From Niebla homalea (lineage: Eukaryota; Ascomycota; Lecanoromycetes; Lecanorales; Ramalinaceae): DNA of 64,000 nt. Numbering within the stretch: position 1 is the first letter of the stretch; each line of letters starts with the position of its first letter. The notes beneath the pieces are model-generated. The model made no database searches. It saw nothing but the letters and a program-made list of their open reading frames with translations, and was not told the DNA's origin. Position numbers and translations under genes: made by a program. Shown here in pieces: positions 23,221-33,958 of the stretch. The stretch spans positions 1,170,084 through 1,234,083 of the forward strand of contig JAHGAU010000016.1 in NCBI GenBank assembly GCA_019925105.1, written 5' to 3'.

Positions 23221-26200
23221 TACGCCGGTACAGCATCAGAGGAAGAGGGGTTTTCACGAGAGATCGAACAAGAGCATAGATAAAACGAAAGCATCGCTAC
23301 GGAGACGACAAGAATATTTGCATACATGATTTTGTCAAGACGACGAATGACGGCCCATGAGAGAGCCTAGGGTTGACCTCCATATTTGATATGAATTATG
23401 ATGGATCACGCAGCGACTTAGCTTGCGTATCCGCATGCTCTCAAATCACTTAGTCGCATTTACCATGCATTTTGATGAGCTCTTCCCTAGCATACGCACG
23501 TTGATAGACAGATTTCACATGGAATTCTTGCAATATGTCAGACGATGAAGAGGACGGGTGCGCAACTTTCAATTCTACCTACAACCTCCGCTACGACGCT
23601 GAAAATGTCACGACGGCATGCTCTAGTTGTAAAGCCACCCAGGATCTCGCGTATACAGCCGCCGGGCTCCATGGTCGGCGCTGTACCCTTCAGTCTCGTC
23701 GTTGTGATCACACCAATCTCAGGATGCGTCATTACTGACATGCCAGAAACCGCGGAATGAAGTGCATTACTGCATGACTCTTGTTTCCGTTAAACAGCCT
23801 CTCAGGCTAGGATGACGGGTGTTGAATACAGCCTATGGCCCCAGTGATGTCTCTGAAAGAGAGAGGAATCTCAGGAGCTTGGAATATTCTACGGGAGACA
23901 AGGAGCCGGACTCCAATCTGGATAGCACCTACGATGACGTGTGGCAAACTAGATGCTTTTTGCGAATTCATGCCTCAGCGTATGCGGGCATCGACCATCC
24001 ACAGTGCGTATAGCTTGCTGAATGAGTGCCTTACCTCTACGCGCAAAGCAAAAGAGCATGCGTCCTTGCAATATCACGGACATCACGCACACGTTCTCAT
24101 CATCAGCTACACCGGATTGGATCAAGATGGTTTACAGCATACCGTCTTATTCCCAAGTCCAGCCGTCGAAAACCGCTTTGCCAAAATATGTTGTCTTGAA
24201 TGTGTAGGGACTGCTTGTGGTTGGATTGGTGTCCTCTGGTATGACCCACATGTTGACAGTGCCCCGTATGTCAAAGCCAGACATTGTCAGAGGCCTCGAA
24301 GTTGAGCGTCTTGTTATCACCGCAGCTTCTGATGCGAGTTCAAATTACTCCCTACTGTGGAGTGTGACCGCTCTGCCATTGTCATGATCACGCTTTGCCG
24401 CACCATGATGGGCAGGCCACAGCTTTCACCTCTTCTGAACGTCCGACATCTTCCATTGGACTTCATATGGCTATTCTTACGTGGACGTCAAGAGTTGGAA
24501 CATATTCTCACGGGTATACAATGCAGATGGCTTTTTCCCCCCACATTGACCTGCACTCCCTATAGAGAGAAAACCCCTATCGCAGAATGTATGCCATCAT
24601 AGGACAATCAGCCCTCGTGATTGAAGGATCAGAGTCCGCGTATCGGAGACTGTTTCTTACCACTACGTGCACATTCATATGCGGGAGCTGTTAATTGTGG
24701 CAAGCAAGAGACGCAGAACCCCTAGTCCAGGAGTGAATGGCAATGAAACAGAACCCTCTTCCAGTGGCTTTATGTTGAAGATAGGTCCGAAGTCATCAAT
24801 ATTGGCAAAAATTCAAGGCGCCTTTGTATAGCAGCGTTCTCTTTTCGGCTTTGCCATCCTGCGTCAGCCTTGTGCAAAGCGATGGCAACATGCCTTGATA
24901 TGTAAATATCCAGCCTTCCCCCACCCTGTTGATATTGCTTTCGCGCGCCTTTGCCCGAACAGCGTATCTCACGAGAAACAACGAGATCAAAGCCGCATCG
25001 CACCCATACCATGTGTGCGCGTCCAGTATTCGAAAAGTGGCACTGCTCAGCGGTGTAAATTGCATAAGAGAAGTTATCGCCATTGCTCAATGACATTTTC
25101 CGACCTTCATGACCACTTCCGGGAGCCTTTTACTTTCCATACTACAAATTATGTTTGCATGCAGTGTCAATGCCCCCTTGCGAAAATCATAGCCTCGCTT
25201 TCTGATCAATGGCTCTCTTCACCACTTGAGGTTGATCAAGCCCAAATATATATGGATTCCACAAAGAAGACGCTGCATCCATGATCACATTGTTTGGACT
25301 AATGTAAAGTATCCTATGCGTCTTCTTGGGGGCCAAGCCTTTAGAATACCACGTGTGCAGCCCCATACCCCTGTTCTGGCTCGAAATCTCATCAAATGGT
25401 CAACACGATGGAGGTCAATCTTGGCGAAACGTATCCAAGGCACTAACTCAGTCAATGCACGTTGATACTCCAGGTCCGGACTTGGCTACAAAGATGCAAT
25501 CGTTCCAACTCGGCGAATCTCTCGGCCATGACGCATGCGACCCTGGTAATTCAGATGTTCCATCATTTGCTGGCTCACATCGAGGACCCTTGTCCGGATC
25601 TGATAACGAGATTTGGGATCAAAAGCTTGCTAGTCAGAGTCGTCATTTGCTCCAACACAGTCGCCATCTTGCGAATACAGCTTTTCTGCAGGCCTCCAAA
25701 GACACAAGCACCGTCGTATCAGACCAGATCAACCACATCCCATTCAGCGGATACCGTTCTCCTAGACTCAATTAGGACATGCTCAGAGAGGCTCTGTCAG
25801 ACGCCATCACCAGAAACACATCTGTCCACTTCGGTCTGCCTTGCAAATTTACTGATGGTCACTGAATCATGATGAACACTATTTAGACCCTTTTCATAGA
25901 CTTTTGGAGGCCACTTTCACTCCATCTGTTCAGTGTTCGGGTCTTTTTGGTTTTTGAGTGATTACTGTTTTCAATCGGAGCTCCGACAAGAGCGCTCGAC
26001 ATCCTCACCATGGTACTACCTAGGGTTGAATGGCTCTTGGATGTCCTCATCACAACCTTTCTTTTCAAGAGCAGCCTCGGCGAAATAAGCATCTTGTGGA
26101 CAGAGAGCATAATGCAGAAACGGCTTGCATTCCGCCTGGACACTCATCTCAAACATCTTCAGCTACGGGGACGCGAGCTCAACCTCCCTTGGCGTCGTCA

Positions 26201-28080
26201 TCCTACAAAGTCTCATCGCCCAAAGGCGTCGCTAGATGATCTTCTGAGGCGACGTTATCGCCATATCTTGGAAACCCTCCCCGCTGAATCCATCTGTTTC
26301 CCTGACCATACCTACCGCTCTCGCATGCATGTTTGAGGTTTCTAGCTGCTGGACGCCCTACCGGCCATATAGCCCTCGGTGCTAGGTTGGGGGTTACCAC
26401 GAGAATTGCGGTTTGTACTGTGGTCCGACATCTTCGTATCGAGATCTAAGACTTCCAACCGAAGATCGACAAGGAGGGCGTGCGCACTTTCGAATCGACA
26501 AGTGAATTTGCAAACCCTTGGCCTCTCGCCGGTGTTTCGCGCAAAGGAAAAGCATGCTTGATGGGAATGCGTGGATGCAGCGCCGGTCTCTTTGAGTTAC
26601 ATCACGGACACAAGAGCATTTACAAAGTGTCAGCTCAGGTATAAGCATGGTGGTGCCGCCATGGAGCGTTACTGAGCCGTCATGCAAGCCATGCCGAGAC
26701 ACTCTCATGACACCTGTAGATATCAGCACTTTGCCGAATATCTCAGTATACCCGGGCATTTCGGCAGACATTCTTTGTCTATCTTTCTTAGATTGGTGCA
26801 TAGATCATAATCAATCCATACATAACCATCACACTCATGCGTGTGACACGAAGTTTCAGGCTATGAGACCAATCAGGAATATGAGCGTGGAGTGGGTAGA
26901 TATATATGGGGTGATGCTGTAAGATGCACAGCAAGCAAGTAGGTATGCAATGTGTGTGCACTCTATGTGATCTATCAGTTATTAAAACAAAAGGTGCTTG
27001 TAGGTAAACAACTAGGTGTTCTGGGATATACTACCGCGTGATGGTGTATCTACACGCATCAAGAGGATGTCTTGGCATTGCCTTCCATAACACTCCATGC
27101 CCACAACACATCGGCTGACAGATGCGGACTCATAGGTTTGGCGACGTATACTTTGAGAGAATAGGGGTGTCTCTCCGATCAGACTACAGCGATGAATCTG
27201 TTCAAGAGGAAGAAGACCGAACCGAGCTGAGGAGGAGAGGGATCGTGGCGCACGGCTGTAAGGTGGGTGTGTTCAGGTTGATGCAAATACCTTGGAGGTA
27301 AAGACATACCCATCCATGTCGATGAATACTTTTGCCAGCTCCTTCCCTCTTCTTTGAGAACATGAAGCACACATGGAGAGCCTTCTCAACTTCACGCAAA
27401 ACCTTGGTCAATTGAAAGACCAGCCCTGCGCAGTGCTACTATTCGTATTGCGTGGGAGAATTGCTCAAAAGTGAAATATAGATGTATCACAGCATACTCT
27501 GCGTAGGCCGGAGAGCGCATCAACACGGATGACACAACCAATTGCCGTATGATTTCGTTCCTGTAACATTGGGAATCAAGAAGTCTCAGACATTCAAAGC
27601 TTTACATGTGGCATTCCTACTCTATGTGAATGTCGTTGGTATATATTGGAGCTCACGACAATTTGAAAACTCGGAGCTTTAGCTGAGACGGTCATGCCCG
27701 TCTTTTCTCCACGTTGAAAGTTTGTTCTTGACATGTAGTTACATGCGAATCCTGAAATGGGGCATCGAGTCTTATGTAGGCCACTTGTTTGCAGGTGCTG
27801 CATGAAGTCTCTCAATCGCTGAGCCACATGAGTTGTGCCTCATTGGTCAATGATGGATTGTTGGGGGTAAGGACCGGCTATTGGAATAAGAATGGATCGA
27901 CTGCAGATTAAGGAGACGCTACAGTGAATTCCCAGAGTCGATGATCAGTTTGGTCCGCCTCTGTGGCGGAGAGTGTACAGGTAGACCGATGAAGAGACCT
28001 TAAAAGCAAATATGTATGCCGTACTTGCGCCCATACATTTGTAACCTGGCCAATCAAGTCTTGGCTAGAACTCTCAGCAG
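23221..28080. other. Gene-poor 4.9-kb stretch without recognised genes
   Basis: Many frames of 60-156 codons occur on both strands, none with a family motif. The longest (23835-24305, plus) is opposed by minus-strand pieces. One short minus frame, 24284-24147 (45 codons, starting MSGFDIRGTVNMWVIPED), has balanced, protein-like composition and may be an exon or relic. A minus frame at 25083-24796 contains a hydrophobic stretch. Base composition is ordinary, not RIP-saturated. The region may hold decayed genes or non-coding RNA; I cannot support any. Confidence 0.4.
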
Positions 28081-28089
28081 ACTAGTGAC

Positions 28090-28945
28090 TCTTCATCACT
28101 GTCCTTAATTTATCCTTGAAGCATCGCATCAGTCTCCTTCGTTGGGACACGAATATTACGCCACTGTCTTGGCTCCAAAGCTTTGATGGCAACTTCACCC
28201 CTTGCCTCAAGCCAAGGATGTGCGATCTTGAAGAATTCCTGTGCGGCTTGAGTTCGCCACTTGCCACCAATTGGAACGAAAACCGCAAGTTTTGGCAAAT
28301 TCTCGGCCGGGGACAGAAGTGCCATGGCAGCAGCCGGTGACGGGAGTATCAGGGCAGGATGTTCAGTGATGGTCTATCCCCATTTGACAGCGGGATCCTC
28401 GATGGTGAGATGTGTCAGAGTAGTGGCGTTCTTCACCCCGATGTTGGTAGGAAAGGTGTAGAGAACCGTGAAGTGCTGACTGAGCTTCCGCGTTATGTCA
28501 CCTTGTTGAGGCTCAATAGAATGGGAAGGAAGGGTTTGTGGGGCTTGAAAGGGTAGAAGGGGTATATCCCGCACAAAAGTGTGAAGCGGTAGCGGTGTTG
28601 CCTGCCGAGGATGAGGCTGGGTTTCGTTGACGTGAGGGCGATGGTGTAGATTTTGTTCCGGAGCTTGGGAGGGAGGTGGTGGGAAGGAAGACCTTCTTCT
28701 TGAGCGGAGTTCTCAATGCGATTGGCTTGGACAGTCGGAATCTGCGTTTCTTTGAGAGAAGTCAGAACGGGAGAATGGTACGGAGGTGTATAGTGAGCGG
28801 GCACATTGCTTGGTCGTAGAGCCTCAGCAGTCGAGGTTTCAGTGCCGGCGTTGTACTCTCCGCCCCTACTAGAGTCACTCTCATGGTAATCAACAACTGC
28901 GCGCTTTCGTTTGGAAGATTGGAGGGCTGAAACAGGTCCAGTCAT
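28090..28945 (-). pseudogene. Tandem 2EXR/F-box-like paralog, copy 1, broken
   Basis: The start MTGPVSALQSSKRKRAVVDY parallels MTHPLPVVRSSKRKRAQVKY of the intact neighbour at 29337-30255. Later segments also align: LPPKLRNKIYTIALT with LPPELRNRIYEFTLT, TTLTHLTIED with ASLTHLSLEG, and AHPWLEARGEVAIKALE with AYPWLDARAEDAVEALQ. To follow these matches the frame must shift twice (near 28690, where PLKKKVFLP sits in another frame, and near 28505), about ten codons are missing, and a TAG stands at 28374-28376. It is therefore a decayed duplicate. The family is fungal-specific and of unknown function. Confidence 0.75.
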
Positions 28946-29336
28946 GGTAAGGTCTCTGTGTGGTTGCGGGTGGACAAATTGAACTGTTGGAAAATGAGGA
29001 AGAAGATCGGGATGCCGAGCTTTCAAAGTGACGCAACTAGAACAACACTTGTATGAAAGCTCGATAGGCTTAGTGCTCCCATGGTGAAAAATCAAACCTG
29101 AAATAGCAACAGGTGTGGTATTCATGCCGAATCGGTCTTTCGGTGTCCAAACTGATCCGATTGGAGACTGGCTGGAATCTTTGAGAGAGGCCTTTCCTAT
29201 CTTCTTGTGGAGCTCAGCGCCCATAGACGAGACATTGGACCTTCTCTGAAGATGCTATGTTATGTAGACAAAAGAGCTGACAACATGGGATGTCAAAAAA
29301 TGGGCTATACCGAAAGTTGAGTCTTGGCCCCATATA
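28946..29336. other. Spacer between tandem copies 1 and 2
   Basis: A long minus-strand open frame extends from copy 1 upstream to 29224, but this part shows no similarity to the family start and is probably leader sequence. Nothing else is seen. Confidence 0.4.
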
Positions 29337-30255
29337 TCAGCGTCTCTTCATCAGCCTCCTCAGCTCATCCTTGAATACCTTCACATCATCCGCCTTCATT
29401 GGCCGTATTTGTCTCGGTTGCGTCAACGGGTCTATCTCCACTAGCTGTAAAGCTTCAACCGCATCTTCGGCTCTAGCATCGAGCCAGGGATACGCCATCC
29501 GATAAAAGCTCAAAGCTTTCTTCCGCTGAGATTTTCCATAACGGTTCGTCATACTGCACCAAACCTCAAACACCCGCAACCGGTGCGCCGGCGCCAGAAG
29601 GACCATAGCAGGATAGTCCATCAAGCCAGATGATGAGTACCCTCTGCCGCCTCCACTTCGGGCGATGTAGCCTTCGAGGCTGAGGTGGGTGAGACTGGCG
29701 ACATTGGTAGCTCCAATGCTAGCAAGGAAGGAATGCATGTCTGTGCTTCCCTCGAAGTAGAAATGGTTCAAGCCGTACAGAACAGGCTGGGCCTCTGAGT
29801 TGATTTTTTTGTTCACTAGGAGGATCTGGGGTTGGAGAGTCCACCTCTGCGGGGTAGATGAGGTAAACCGGGGCTCTTGGCGGACGAGAGTACGACGGTA
29901 GTGCCTTGTCTTGGTATTGAGAATGATCTTCTTAGGGGCGGTAAGGGTGAATTCGTAGATGCGGTTGCGGAGCTCAGGCGGGAGGAGCATGAAGGGGAAG
30001 ATCTTTTTCTTAGGCAGGGGCCGGGGCGTGAGGGTTTTGGTGGAACCGATCTTACTCTTCTTGTGTGGAACGTTAGGATGCCTTAGATAGTGGGTGCATA
30101 TAGGGTTCTTTATCACTTACTTTGCGCGGTCCAATAGGGGCGTCTTCCAGGAAGTCAGAATCGTAAATGTCATCCAGATCGGTGTCGGTGTCATAGTATT
30201 TCACCTGGGCACGCTTCCGCTTGGATGATCGGACAACTGGCAGGGGATGAGTCAT
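29337..30255 (-). CDS. 2EXR/F-box-like protein, tandem copy 2, intact
   Basis: Exons 30255-30121 and 30059-29337 flank a 61-nt intron (GTAAGT...AAG-side acceptor CAAG) and encode 285 residues. The start at 30255 is chosen because MTHPLPVVRSSKRKRAQ matches the first residues of copy 1. A basic KRKR and acidic DTDTDLDDIYDSD head precede PKKKIFPFMLLPPELRNRIYEFTLT, the F-box-like/2EXR core. LQPQILLVNKKINSEAQPVLYG follows, as in large fungal families annotated only as F-box-like or DUF7730. The C-terminus is helical (YPWLDARAEDAVEALQ) and ends KRR. It is the only undamaged member of the three. Function unknown; F-box activity is not shown. Confidence 0.82.
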
Positions 30256-30938
30256 AGTAGCTTTTGCCTCGTATTCCAGACTGTACGGCTTGTTGCTATC
30301 GGAGAGCTTGATTGCTTTCGGAGAGCTTGTTGCTTTTGGACAGCTTGTTTGCTGCTGGAGAACTTGTTTGCTGCTGGAGAATGCTTCAAAATTTGTGAAT
30401 TGATGGCAGACAGGATGGAGTAGAATCAAGCGACACGAATGACGAAGGGTTGAATATGTATGCTTGACGAAACTCCGACACTTCACAGTAGCCAGCCCTT
30501 GCACGGTGGCTCGAAACTCTTGACACACTGCTTGGATTAGCGCGATTCGTGTGACACATCGTAGCGAGTATGCCTTTGTCCACGAGCAGGAGCAAATGCT
30601 CTGATTTCCTCTCTCTCAATTTTACTTCTACTTGGCATGACATGAGGATTAGCCTTTGACTGGAACGAGACATCAACGCTACCCAAAGAGCGCAAGCAGA
30701 GACACCGATCTGCGAAAGCAAGGTGTTAAGATGGAAGCGAGCTTTTCATTTGCAACTGTGGCAAACCTTGCAAAACACCAGCATAGCACTTGTTTCATGG
30801 GAGTGTTCATAGTCCGACTCACCGCATAACTTGGTCGGTATCATAAGGAAGCCGGCACTCCTCCCCATTCCACTCTATTTTCAACCCTTTCTTGAAAGTC
30901 TGAGTTTTTCTTCCCTCGATTTCCCGTAGTCTTCGAAT
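30256..30938. other. Spacer between tandem copies 2 and 3
   Basis: The stretch holds the leader of copy 2, where near-repeats of AGCTTG(T)TTGCT occur at 30300-30375, and non-coding sequence. I see no gene. Confidence 0.4.
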
Positions 30939-31932
30939 TCAGGCCACAAGTGCACCTGTGAAATGCAAAGCCCGAAGCGCCATTGCTCCTCTCGCCTCAA
31001 GCCAAAACTCGACAATCTGATCAAAGCGCTTCGCATCCTTGGGTAACATGCGTTGCCGGCTAGGCCGCTCTCGAGATGGATCGCTTACTGCACAACGGAT
31101 GTGTGGTGTCCCTAGGTTCACCGCGGCAGCGAGGAGTGTCATAGCGGGATGATCCATCGCTCGATATCGGCTGTCCCTGCTCCCGTAGCTCTCGAGGCAG
31201 ACTTCAGTCAGCGTGGCAACCTGAGTGAACATGGTTTTAGCTCAATAGCTCGAATCCGCTCACACTTACTCGATCTGTCTTTGTTTGCAATCTAGAGAGG
31301 TCTACCTGTGAAGCTTTTTAATTAGGAGACTAAAAGCGATGTCATATACGTACATTGCGAGGACCTATGTCGGCGAGGAACAAATGCAAGCTTAGTGCAA
31401 TGTCAAAGTGAAAGAGGTCGGAGCAGTAGAGAAGGGCTTGGATCTCGGAGTAGATCTGCTTGTTCAAAGGAAGGATATGGGGAAAGAAAAGCCAGTATGG
31501 AAATTCGGGTGGGTTGTGATCCTTCTCGCAAAGAGCAGTCCCGCGAAACCATCTCACCTTGTAGCGAGTATGCATGCGGTCGAAGGGGGTCAAGGTAAGC
31601 TCGTAAACCTTGATTCTCAATTCTGGCGGCAGGAGTGCGAAGGGGAGTATCTTCTTCTTGGGGGGTGAATTCTGCGCAATGGCATTGCCGGAAGAGCCTT
31701 CATGCTTCTATGTGGATTGTCAGGCCCTTGAAGATCTCGGAGGGTAGATAGTGGAAACGATCAGGCATACCTTAATCGATAGTAGAGAGTCATCGTCTAA
31801 AGAATCGTACTGATGGCTGTCTTCGCAATAGTCTATGCATTCACTCCCATAAGACTTCGCCTGATTGCGTTTTCATTCTAGAGAATCCGACGGGCACCGC
31901 AACGCTGGTACTACAACTTTAATCAAATGCAT
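30939..31932 (-). pseudogene. 2EXR/F-box-like paralog, tandem copy 3, stop in exon 1
   Basis: Splice sites give three exons, 31932-31771, 31707-31354 and 31220-30939, that keep one frame and align with copy 2: KRNQAKSYGSECIDY with KRKRAQVKYYDTDTD, PPKKKILPFALLPPELRIKV with PKKKIFPFMLLPPELRNRI, and LFLADIGPRN plus VATLTEVCLESYG with SFLASIGATNVASLTHLSLEG. A TGA at 31873-31875 interrupts exon 1 directly before KRNQ. Copy 3 also has a 133-nt intron (31353-31221) at a position where copies 1 and 2 have none, and it ends about 30 residues earlier than copy 2. If translation began at a later ATG it might make a shorter product, but I read it as decaying. Confidence 0.7.
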
Positions 31933-32764
31933 GGCCGCCTGCGCACGATATTCGCATGCTTGCTCCGTCATAACATAGCAAAAAGAAGGCTATGGTGGTA
32001 CGGCAGAGAGATGAAGAGATGTCGTACTCTGAGAAAGACAAGAAGCCATGTTATCCTATAGCAGCTTAGCCTCGACTTCACTCTCAATCAACAAGACATA
32101 TCGCGGAAGGTCGCCATCATCGCCGAATCAGCAACCAATTATCATGGAAATACTCATTACAAGTATTTCCACACGTACACTAAATGGCAACAGTCATAGC
32201 TTCAAGGCAAGTGCCATGATGCCAAAAGAGGAGAGGTCGTTGGCTTGATGGAGCAGATTAGGTATCGGATAGTATCTTGTGGCCTCAAAGCTCGATCAAT
32301 TGCTAATGGAAGAAGCACGGAGGATATACACATGTTTCCTTGTTTCGATCTTACCTATGTTGTCGTAGACAGAATCAACTCGCACATCTTAATCATACGC
32401 TCGTATTAGTAAAGATCCATCTTTCAGAACTTCATATCCGTGGTGAAGGAAAATTGGTCAAAGCGCGGTTGGGTTGTACTGAGTACCTATGACGTCACAG
32501 CCCCACCTTTTCAAAATGTTGCTGCCTGGCGCATCTTCGTACCTTGTATTTCATGCACTCCACTACGAAATCAACCATCCTCCTTCAATTGTAGCCCAGA
32601 ATCCTGGGGAAAAAAAGAACATGTCCAACTCACTCTTGTCCTCCTTCCAGAACTTTCTCACCTGCGGTGGCCGACGCCAGGACCAAAGCTTTCGGTCGAC
32701 TTACAACGAACAACCTCACGGCTCTGTGCGATCCCACAAATCATGAAATCCTTTGCTTAATGTC
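31933..32764. other. Intergenic
   Basis: A plus frame at 32440-32760 and an overlapping one at 32489-32746 have no recognised motif. The region is probably the promoter of the Cys-rich gene that follows. Confidence 0.4.
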
Positions 32765-33616
32765 ATGGAGACTGACTTTGTTGATCAGACAATGACGACC
32801 TCACCACCGCCGCCATATGAGTTCAAGGATTCTTTGCCAGTGAGGGAGACGAGCGTTGGAGATGAGGCCGAAGCACAAGCCAGCGGCAGAGTGGTGGAGG
32901 CTGTGAAGCTCAAAGGCAACAAGAATTGCACAAGGACGGATGGAGATGGTAAGTGGCATTTGGAGGACGCACACCTCTTGTACCCAGGACTCTCACCTCA
33001 AGGATACGCACAACAGCTCGGCTAGTTGCTGGTGAATATATGAAGCTGACTCTCATACGCTTCATTCTCTAGGAAACAAGAATTGCACTGATTGCAAGGA
33101 TTGCTACAAGTGAGCCGTCATAACATCTTCATCATTAAAGCTCTTTTGACAGTAGCATGGAACAGTTGCTCGAATTGCAGGGATTGCAATGATTGCTACA
33201 AGTGAGCCGTCATGACATGTCCATCATTAAGCCTCTTCTGACAGTAGCATGGAACAGTTGCTCGAATTGCAGGGATTGCAAGGGTTGCGGCAGGTGAGCA
33301 CTGATGAAATACCCATTCTTGAATCTCTTCTGATACCACCATGGTACAGTTGCTCGAATTGCACGTCCTGCACGCGATGTGAGAATTCCAGGAATAGCAC
33401 GGGATGCACAGATAGCAAGGATCTTGCGAACTGCACCGGTTGTGTCGAGGTTCGTGACTTCCGGGCCATTACCTGCCAAATGCATCATTCTATTCGTCAC
33501 AAACGCAAGGTTACTGAAGATGAATGCTGATAGGCAACGCTGTCTTCTAGTGCACCGATTGCCGCAATTGCACTGGTCTGAAAGGTGTCACAGGAGGTAG
33601 GAACAGGTCTGGATGA
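32765..33616 (+). CDS. Cys-rich CxxC-repeat protein encoded by a tandem microexon array
   Basis: Exon 1 (32765-32948) encodes a 61-residue head, METDFVDQTMTTSPPPPYEF and on, ending KLKGNKNCTRTDGD. Then come exon 2 (33073-33109), exons 3 and 4 (33166-33201, 33258-33293; 36 nt each) and exon 5 from 33350. Introns 2-4 are 56 nt each, start GTGAGC and end with an ACAG acceptor. Exons 3 and 4 have the same phase at both ends and encode NCSNCRDCNDCY-like blocks, so four units recur every 92 nt. Read through exon 5, the frame stops at 33530 (157 residues). A last intron could instead join the CTDCRNC block at 33551-33616. No signal peptide. The cysteine spacing (C-x-x repeated) suggests metal binding or a stacked repeat fold; the function is unknown. 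Confidence 0.72.
33064..33395 (+). repeat. 92-bp tandem repeat, about 3.5 units, exon plus intron
   Basis: Aligned landmarks recur at exactly 92 bp: donors at 33110, 33202 and 33294, and the CATGG boxes at 33156, 33248 and 33340. Units 2 and 3 are nearly identical over exon and intron, while units 1 and 4 are diverged. Each unit is one 36-37-nt exon plus one 56-nt intron. Confidence 0.9.
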
Positions 33617-33958
33617 AGTGACCCTTGTGGTTGATGAGCTCACTTCAGTAAGCATGAAGCGCTATGAATTGAAAGGAGGACCTCCAAAGATTGAACATAG
33701 AGTTCCCACACATGGATCATCAGTAAAGATCGATAGCGCTAAATGAATCTATCGAGCCCATCTCAGTGTTCCTCTGAATACATGCTTCCATAGGCTTCAG
33801 GATAATCCTTCAGTAACTCCTCCATACAGAGGGACGAACAGAGATGTGTAACACTGGATCAGAATGATTGGTAGTGGTAGGTGGAGGCTTTGGAAATGTA
33901 GAACAGCGCTCGTTTGGTTGGAACAATAAGGCTATCTCACCAGATTGGGGCATTGCGA
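33617..33958. other. Convergent intergenic region
   Basis: Short non-coding spacer between the Cys-rich gene and the 3' end of the HET gene. No motif is seen. Confidence 0.4.
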
